Shown here: positions 7,477 to 11,486 of the stretch, piece by piece
How positions within the stretch are numbered: the first letter of the stretch is position 1
Layout of the letters: every line of letters starts with the position of its first letter
Assembly (NCBI GenBank): GCA_905480565.1
Contig: CAJQQW010000160.1
Coordinates: forward strand, 1 to 11,486
Direction of reading: 5' to 3'
Length of the DNA stretch: 11,486 bases
Source: an uncultured Halioglobus sp.
GTDB lineage: Bacteria; Pseudomonadota; Gammaproteobacteria; Pseudomonadales; Halieaceae
The notes under the pieces: generated by a model
Told to the model about the DNA's origin: nothing
The model's database searches: none
The model's input: the letters and a program-made list of their open reading frames with translations, nothing else
Program-made: the position numbers and the translations under genes

Positions 7477-8271
7477 ATGAAAAAGTCTCTTCTCGCGCTG
7501 GGTCTGCTCAGCGCACTGGGCCTGCAAGCCTGTAACCAGCAATCTACACCGGCGACGCAAGATGCAGCGGCACCGACAGCCGCGGCGCCTGCGGCAACCG
7601 CAGGGCCTTCACTGGAATCCTCACAGCAGCGATTGAGCTACGGCCTGGCGTACAGCATGGGTATGAACTTCAAGACAAATGACAACCTGCCCGATCTCGA
7701 TACCGATGCGTTTACCGCCGGCCTGACAGATGGCCTGACCGGTGCTGACCCGCAGATGACCGAGGAAGAGATTTCCGCCGAAATGCAGGCATACCAGGAA
7801 AAAGCTATGGCAGAGCAACAGGCTGCCCAGGCAGAGCTGGCCGAGACCAACGCAGCCCTTGGTGCGGCCTTTTTGGTAGAGAACGGTGCACGGGAAGGCG
7901 TCGTGACAACAGAGTCCGGTCTGCAATATGAAATCCTGACTGCCGGTGAAGGTTCCAAGCCCTCTGCGGAAGACACCGTAGAAGTCCACTACAAGGGCAC
8001 GCTTGTTGACGGTACAGAGTTTGATTCGTCCTACAGCCGGGGCGAGACAGTGTCCTTTGGCGTCAGCCAGGTTATTCCAGGCTGGACCGAAGCGCTGCAA
8101 CTCATGCCTGTTGGCTCCAAGTGGAAATTGGCTATCCCATCCGAATTGGCTTATGGCGCTGGTGGTGCTGGTCAGGTCATCGGGCCAAACGCGGCGCTGG
8201 TGTTTGAAGTTGAACTGGTTTCAATTCCCAGCGAGGCCGCTGCGGAAGGCGACGCTGCTGCGGAAGGCTAG
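7477..8271 (+). CDS. FKBP-type peptidyl-prolyl isomerase, predicted lipoprotein
   Basis: The 264-residue protein starts with a lipoprotein signal, [19 protein letters not shown], with the lipidated Cys at 19. An Ala/Pro/Thr-rich linker follows (about 23-45), then an FKBP N-terminal dimerisation-type domain (46-145) with a long Gln/Glu/Ala helix, and the FKBP catalytic domain (about 148-250). The expected pocket residues are present: Tyr in HYKGTL, Phe and Asp in EFDSS, Val-Ile and Trp in SQVIPGW, Tyr in AYG, and Phe in LVFEVEL. It should catalyse prolyl isomerisation and chaperone exported proteins, as FkpA and Mip do, anchored in an envelope membrane. The ATG at 7477 (GGAA upstream) gives a clean signal; ATG 7465 would add only four residues. 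The C terminus is an acidic Ala-rich tail built from a short tandem repeat. No confident promoter is seen in the 147-base gap upstream. Confidence 0.93.
   Translation: MKKSLLALGLLSALGLQACNQQSTPATQDAAAPTAAAPAATAGPSLESSQQRLSYGLAYSMGMNFKTNDNLPDLDTDAFTAGLTDGLTGADPQMTEEEISAEMQAYQEKAMAEQQAAQAELAETNAALGAAFLVENGAREGVVTTESGLQYEILTAGEGSKPSAEDTVEVHYKGTLVDGTEFDSSYSRGETVSFGVSQVIPGWTEALQLMPVGSKWKLAIPSELAYGAGGAGQVIGPNAALVFEVELVSIPSEAAAEGDAAAEG
8233..8268 (+). repeat. Two tandem 18-bp units encoding [12 protein letters not shown]
   Basis: Units 8233-8250 and 8251-8268 differ at only 2 of 18 positions and encode the last 12 residues of the FKBP protein, just before the stop codon. This is a recent-looking in-frame duplication in a low-complexity tail outside the catalytic domain. 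Confidence 0.7.
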
Positions 8272-8756
8272 CCAGACAGTGACGCCTGGTCCTGTACCAG
8301 GCGTCGATGACGATTGTGAAGGCCGGCTATCAGCTGGTCTTCCAGTTGAAACCGTGACTCAAGCATTTCTCCCAGTGCAGCGAGGTCACGCCTGAGCTTC
8401 TCATTCTGTTCGCCGTCGTTCGCGTACTTTTCCTCATAGGCCAGAATAACCTCTGTGGTGTCACCAATGGCCGGCATGATCTTTTCGGCGATGGCGCAGC
8501 TGCCATCCGCAAACTGTTCCGCTTCATTGATCAGTTCGTGGAACACCTCGAAGTGCCCCGCGGAGATATAATCGACTAACAGTTCGCATAGTTTGGACTG
8601 CCGCGACATGAAAGCCTCATCGGTTGCGAATCCGTCCAGGGTGACGACGATTTCTGTGTATTTGCCGAGTAGTGCACGTCGCTCTTGTAGCCAGCGGGTC
8701 AGCAGACCTTCAACTGCTTCGAACTGTAGCTTCGGGTTGGTAGTGTGTGTGGGCAT
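8268..8756 (-). CDS. rsd: Rsd/AlgQ family anti-sigma70 regulator
   Basis: This 162-residue helical protein matches the Rsd/AlgQ family. [13 protein letters not shown] near the N terminus corresponds to the RWLHVRKHLLVAY of E. coli Rsd. [20 protein letters not shown] (about 60-79) and [12 protein letters not shown] (about 132-143) match the two other conserved blocks. Rsd binds region 4 of the primary sigma factor in the cytoplasm and lowers its use in slow growth; AlgQ in Pseudomonas also affects alginate and siderophore genes. The ATG at 8756 has AGGA 8 bases upstream. Its stop overlaps the stop of the convergent FKBP gene, both falling on the palindrome CTAG. It has its own predicted promoter with flanking repeats and lies downstream of dsbB, an arrangement also known for algQ and dsbH in Pseudomonas. 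Confidence 0.9.
   Translation of the reverse strand: MPTHTTNPKLQFEAVEGLLTRWLQERRALLGKYTEIVVTLDGFATDEAFMSRQSKLCELLVDYISAGHFEVFHELINEAEQFADGSCAIAEKIMPAIGDTTEVILAYEEKYANDGEQNEKLRRDLAALGEMLESRFQLEDQLIAGLHNRHRRLVQDQASLSG
8281..8305. terminator. Perfect 10-bp inverted repeat at the convergent FKBP/rsd 3' ends
   Basis: GACGCCTGGT (8281-8290) and ACCAGGCGTC (8296-8305) are exact complements around the loop CCTGT. It begins 10 bases after the FKBP stop and lies inside the last codons of rsd. It could end or protect both transcripts, but no T-run follows on either strand, so it is not a textbook intrinsic terminator. Confidence 0.5.
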
Positions 8757-8783
8757 ATTGCATGTCCTGCGATCGTGTTATGT

Positions 8784-8863
8784 CGGGTCGGTTTGAGAGT
8801 CGGGTCACTATATGATTGCCCAGCGGGTCAGGCAAGCGCTCGCGGATGGATATGTGCCGGGTC
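8784..8863. repeat. Four direct CGGGTC boxes in the rsd-dsbB gap
   Basis: CGGGTC occurs at 8784-8789, 8801-8806, 8824-8829 and 8858-8863, all in the same orientation, inside a 114-base gap. On the rsd strand they read GACCCG. The second and third boxes directly abut the -10 and -35 of the predicted rsd promoter. Start-to-start spacings are 17, 23 and 34 bases. The arrangement suggests an operator, though the binding factor is unknown. Confidence 0.5.
8807..8835 (-). promoter_or_regulatory. Predicted sigma70 promoter of rsd
   Basis: On the minus strand TTGCCT (8830-8835) and TATAGT (8807-8812) are separated by the ideal 17 bases, matching 4 of 6 and 5 of 6 consensus bases. The start site would be near 8800, about 44 bases before the rsd ATG. 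The bases after the -10 are GACCCG, a GC-rich discriminator of the kind often found in stringently controlled promoters. Confidence 0.6.
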
Positions 8864-8870
8864 GGCCTAA

Positions 8871-9395
8871 TTATCCGGGCCCCTGATTTCCGCGTGGGTC
8901 CTCGCGTAAGGTCTGCCATAAAGAAATGGCGATTACCACGCAGAAGACCAACAGTGTTTGCTCCGGGATACTGAGTCCGACGAACGTCCATACCGTATCG
9001 GCACAGTTGCCATCACCCATCATCACCAGACGCAGTGTTTCCGCAAAAGGAAAATTCTCCAGCATATACTCGAGGCTTGGGCCGCATGCGGGTACCTGGT
9101 CCTCCGGCAGGTGTTGCAGCCAAACGTGGCGACCCGCTACTGCGGCGCCTGTTGTCGCCGCCAGAGCGCACAGGGCACCGTATACACGGCGGCCCAGACC
9201 GCGCGGATTATGCAGCGCGGCAACGAGCGCAATCATGCCCCACAGAACAACAAAAACACGTTGCGTCATGCACAACGGGCAAGCCTCCAATCCCAGATAG
9301 CCCTGCAGGTAAACCCGGGCAAATAGCATCGCGGCTATGGCCAGCAGGACGAGGCCGCAGAACACCGCGCGGGGGGAAAGTGTATTCAGCATCAT
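8871..9395 (-). CDS. dsbB: DsbB-type disulfide bond formation protein
   Basis: The 174-residue inner-membrane protein has four predicted membrane helices (roughly 11-28, 45-62, 71-90 and 145-162). The first periplasmic pair is C39 and C42 in ACPLCMTQR. The second pair, C104 (VPACGPSLEYML) and C131 (DGNCAD), lies in the second periplasmic loop. DsbB reoxidises DsbA and passes electrons to quinone, and all four required cysteines are present at spacings like E. coli DsbB (41, 44, 104, 130). The start is ATG 9395 or the adjacent ATG 9392, with AGAGGA about 10 bases upstream. It is followed by rsd after 114 bases and preceded by acpH with an 80-base gap. It could equally be the DsbH-type paralogue described beside algQ. 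Confidence 0.93.
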   Translation of the reverse strand: MMLNTLSPRAVFCGLVLLAIAAMLFARVYLQGYLGLEACPLCMTQRVFVVLWGMIALVAALHNPRGLGRRVYGALCALAATTGAAVAGRHVWLQHLPEDQVPACGPSLEYMLENFPFAETLRLVMMGDGNCADTVWTFVGLSIPEQTLLVFCVVIAISLWQTLREDPRGNQGPG

Positions 9396-9475
9396 GGGGT
9401 TGCTATCCTCTTACTGCAGTTATCTCGTTAGCTCAGCGAAGCCAACATTAGGGGCTTTTATTAGCGCGCGCAAAT

Positions 9476-10057
9476 TCAGCTGAGGTCTCGCTCCACACTA
9501 AAGGATTGTAAATCAGGGTAAAAGTTCAAAAATGCATGCTCCAATTTTTCTTTCTCAGGAGAGAGATGCTGATCTATGTTGCGGAACGGGTTCTCCCGCT
9601 TAAACCGATCCCCGGTGCGCTCGGCGGACGCAATCACAGTGTCCCAGTGTTCGAACAGCACCAGTACATCGTGCTTTACCAGTCGCGCTCCCATGACGCG
9701 CGCCCCCTCGCTGAGCTGATGGTCGTGAGCCTTGAGTGCCTCATAGACCCGGTCGCTGAACTGCCGCAGTGGTATGGAGGAGAAGCGCGACCAGTGCAGG
9801 GTCAGGAAGTGATCGAAGCACAAATCGATCAGTATGCCCGCATAGCGCCTCAGGGATTCGGGAAGCGCTTCGCGCAGGTTTTTTACAACGGGGTGGCTGT
9901 CCGTATAGGCATCAATTTGCCGGTGTAGTCGAACGCCCCGCGCAAGTTGGGTAGGCAGGGTGCCCGGCAGTGGCCCCTTGAAATAGTCGCCTTCGAGGCC
10001 CCCGGCGATCAGTGCTTGATCAGGCCACGCCAGGTGAAAATGGGCCAGAAAGTTCAA
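9476..10057 (-). CDS. acpH: Acyl carrier protein phosphodiesterase (AcpH type)
   Basis: The 193-residue cytoplasmic protein begins MNFLAHFHLAWPD and contains GDYFKG, HRQIDAYTDSHP and IDLCFDHFLTLHW. These are the conserved His/Asp blocks of the ACP phosphodiesterase family, an HD-like metal-dependent hydrolase that removes 4'-phosphopantetheine from holo-ACP. Length and motif order match E. coli AcpH (193). The start is TTG 10057: MNFLAH is the family N terminus and no ATG is near. This TTG overlaps the gshA stop codon (TTGA, 4-base gene overlap), with GGGA 6 bases upstream inside gshA. Expression is therefore probably coupled to gshA translation. The enzyme's physiological need is unclear in other bacteria, so only the biochemical call is firm. 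Confidence 0.9.
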   Translation of the reverse strand: MNFLAHFHLAWPDQALIAGGLEGDYFKGPLPGTLPTQLARGVRLHRQIDAYTDSHPVVKNLREALPESLRRYAGILIDLCFDHFLTLHWSRFSSIPLRQFSDRVYEALKAHDHQLSEGARVMGARLVKHDVLVLFEHWDTVIASAERTGDRFKRENPFRNIDQHLSPEKEKLEHAFLNFYPDLQSFSVERDLS

Positions 10058-11486
10058 TGCAGGTCCCGCAGGTTTTCGTATTGAGCGAAAAAGTTCTCAA
10101 GATACTCGCTGAACGAGAGCGAGCCGGTTTGCTCTAAGGTGGCGTGAGCCTTCAGGGAGCGCTGGGTTTCTTTTTCAAAGCCCGCCAGCGTTTCGTCGGA
10201 CAGCGGGCGCTTGTGAAAATAGTCGGCCCATTGCTCGCTGTAGGCCATGGCGATCCTGAAAAAGGGTAGGCCCTTTTCCTGCATCTCCTGCAGGATTTTT
10301 GCACTGGGTGTGAGCGCCGGTTCGACGACCTTCGCGCTCTGCTCTGCAAGGCTGGCCTCATAGGTTGCCGAGCCATGCGCAGTGTCAAGTAATTTGGCCA
10401 CTGTGCGCATGGATTCGAGCAACGTGTCGGCCCATTCGGACAGTGTGACCGGACCGTTGCCCTCATCGAGCTGCAAGCCGGGCTTTCGACCGCGGTTTAC
10501 CACAGCCTCAAGGTTCGACGCCTGCATCGCCTGCTCTTCATCATTACAGGGAGGGCTGTCTTCCAACAGGCAATAAAGCAGGAAAGTGTCGAGAAAACGC
10601 ACCTGCTGTGCATCGATACCTACAGGGCAGAACGGGCTGATATCAACACAGCGCACCTCGATATATTCTATGCCGCCGCGCATTAATGCCTTCAGTGGGG
10701 CTTCACCGGACTGCGCTACACGCTTGGGTCTGATTGGGCTGTAGAACTCGTTCTCGATCTGCAGCAGGCTGTCATTCAGCTGTTGGTAGTTGTCGTTCTC
10801 GCCGGCCGGTGTAGCGCTGTAGGCAGAATGGGACTGACCTATCGCCGATGACAGTGTCGCCACGTATTGCTCAAGGCTGTTGTAGCAGACGTTGAGATGT
10901 TGCTGAGCGCTGCTGTTGTAACCGAGGTCACCCATGCGCAGTGCTGTGCCGTAGGGCAGATGAAAACTCTTACCATCGCCATCGAAGGGCTCCAGCCCAT
11001 GATTTTCACTGCCACGCAAAAAGCTGGCGCACACCGCGGGCGACGCCCCGAAGAGGTAAATCAGTAACCACGAATAGCGATGAAAGTTGCGGATTAGACC
11101 GAGATAGCGGTCTGTGATGTAGTCTGCTTTCGACGTTTTCTTACCGCTCGCATGCCAGGCTTTCTCCCAGAATTCGTCTGGCATAGAAAAATTGTAGTGA
11201 ATGCCCGCGATGGTTTGCATCAGTCTTCCGTAGCGATGCCCCAGGCCATAACGGTAGACCGTTTTCATGCGGGCCACATTAGAGCTGCCATACTGCGCGA
11301 CGGGGATACCCTCGTCACCGGCAACAATGCAGGGCATGCTGGCAGCCCACAGTATTTCTTCGTCGAGGTGTAGATAAGTAAAGCTGTGAATGTCCTCCAG
11401 TTTCTTCAGGCTGTTGTAGCAGACGTTGAGATGTTGCTGAGCGGTGCTGTTGTAACCCAGGTCACCCATGCGCAGTGCCGTACCGT
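10054..11486 (-). CDS. gshA: Glutamate-cysteine ligase, 5' end beyond the window, with an anomalous internal repeat
   Basis: The frame is open from the right edge to the TGA at 10054. It encodes the proteobacterial GshA, which makes gamma-glutamylcysteine, the first step of glutathione synthesis. Conserved blocks include SMPCIVAGDEG, IPVAQYGSSN, YRYGLGHRYGRLMQTIAG followed by HYNFS, LFGASPAVCASF, YGTALRMGDLGYN, IENEFYSPIRPKR, and GGIEYIEVRCVDISPF. From KKLEDIHSFTY to the end the protein is collinear with E. coli GshA from about residue 80. Upstream of that point, where the ERETLR and ALLEFITPV blocks belong, the frame instead reads YGTALRMGDLGYNS...NVCYNSL, a second copy of its own internal segment. 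Either the gene carries a 178-codon in-frame duplication, the start is a rearranged fragment, or the contig end is chimeric. An ATG at 11469 lies inside the repeat and is not a credible natural start. acpH follows with a 4-base overlap. Confidence 0.9.
   Translation of the reverse strand, partial: GTALRMGDLGYNSTAQQHLNVCYNSLKKLEDIHSFTYLHLDEEILWAASMPCIVAGDEGIPVAQYGSSNVARMKTVYRYGLGHRYGRLMQTIAGIHYNFSMPDEFWEKAWHASGKKTSKADYITDRYLGLIRNFHRYSWLLIYLFGASPAVCASFLRGSENHGLEPFDGDGKSFHLPYGTALRMGDLGYNSSAQQHLNVCYNSLEQYVATLSSAIGQSHSAYSATPAGENDNYQQLNDSLLQIENEFYSPIRPKRVAQSGEAPLKALMRGGIEYIEVRCVDISPFCPVGIDAQQVRFLDTFLLYCLLEDSPPCNDEEQAMQASNLEAVVNRGRKPGLQLDEGNGPVTLSEWADTLLESMRTVAKLLDTAHGSATYEASLAEQSAKVVEPALTPSAKILQEMQEKGLPFFRIAMAYSEQWADYFHKRPLSDETLAGFEKETQRSLKAHATLEQTGSLSFSEYLENFFAQYENLRDLH
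10875..10952 (-). repeat. Direct repeat copy A inside gshA (native position)
   Basis: This segment encodes YGTALRMGDLGYNSSAQQHL and the following NVCYNSL, in its normal place within GshA, directly before EQYVATLSS. It matches 11409-11486 at 74 of 78 positions. Confidence 0.9.
11409..11486 (-). repeat. Direct repeat copy B at the window edge (displaced gshA segment)
   Basis: This is copy A shifted by exactly 534 bases, in the same strand and frame. It is followed by KKLEDIHSF rather than EQYVATL. The four differences comprise three synonymous changes and one Ser/Thr change. The match runs to the last base of the window, so the true length is unknown. Confidence 0.9.

Noticed and set aside
9427..9446. 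7-bp inverted repeat GTTAGCT/AGCCAAC between acpH and dsbB
   Set aside because: Includes a wobble pair, has no T-run on the coding strand and no matching promoter hexamers around it, so I could not assign a role.
9035..9451. 138-codon plus-strand open frame
   Set aside because: It is antisense to dsbB, rich in Arg and Pro as expected for a shadow frame, with no homology signal.
1..11486. Mobile element, prophage, CRISPR array, tRNA or rRNA
   Set aside because: I looked for transposase or integrase motifs, terminal repeats, regular spaced repeats and cloverleaf-like segments and saw none; the gene content is core chromosomal.

Overview
The window carries ordinary chromosomal housekeeping genes of a gammaproteobacterium. 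This rests on the ubiD-rho-trxA block, Rsd/AlgQ next to DsbB, AcpH, a YheS-type ABC-F protein, a TIGR02444-type protein and a gammaproteobacterial-type GshA. The moderately GC-rich sequence and gene order resemble pseudomonads and marine relatives such as the Cellvibrionales/Halieaceae, but the species cannot be fixed from the sequence alone. I saw no phage, insertion sequence, CRISPR array, tRNA, rRNA or defence genes.

Layout. At 1-2211, on the minus strand, lie the 5' end of ubiD (cut by the window edge), rho, and trxA. The gaps between them hold a good ubiD promoter, a structured and C-rich rho leader, and a terminator-like hairpin. At 2448-4848, on the plus strand, lie a 711-residue fusion of a TVP38/VTT membrane domain to a flavin disulfide oxidoreductase and, 4 bases later, a small GIY-YIG protein. 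At 4883-6766, on the minus strand, lies the YheS-type ABC-F gene, divergent from a TIGR02444-type gene (6841-7329) and followed by an FKBP-type prolyl isomerase lipoprotein (7477-8271) on the plus strand. From 8268 to the right edge all genes are on the minus strand: rsd, dsbB, acpH, and gshA (open at the edge).

How they fit together. Thiol and disulfide chemistry recurs: thioredoxin, a membrane-anchored CxxxxC flavoenzyme divergent from trxA, DsbB, a lipoprotein foldase, and glutathione synthesis by GshA. The rest concerns gene expression (Rho, Rsd, ABC-F) and cofactors (UbiD, AcpH). Several genes begin with GTG or TTG, and acpH overlaps gshA by 4 bases.

Most notable points: (1) at the right edge gshA contains an in-frame direct repeat of its own internal segment, offset by exactly 534 bases (178 codons), with about 95% identity, so the gene or the assembly is rearranged there; (2) four CGGGTC boxes lie around the predicted rsd promoter, two of them directly abutting its -35 and -10 hexamers. 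I found no convincing undescribed multi-gene system.
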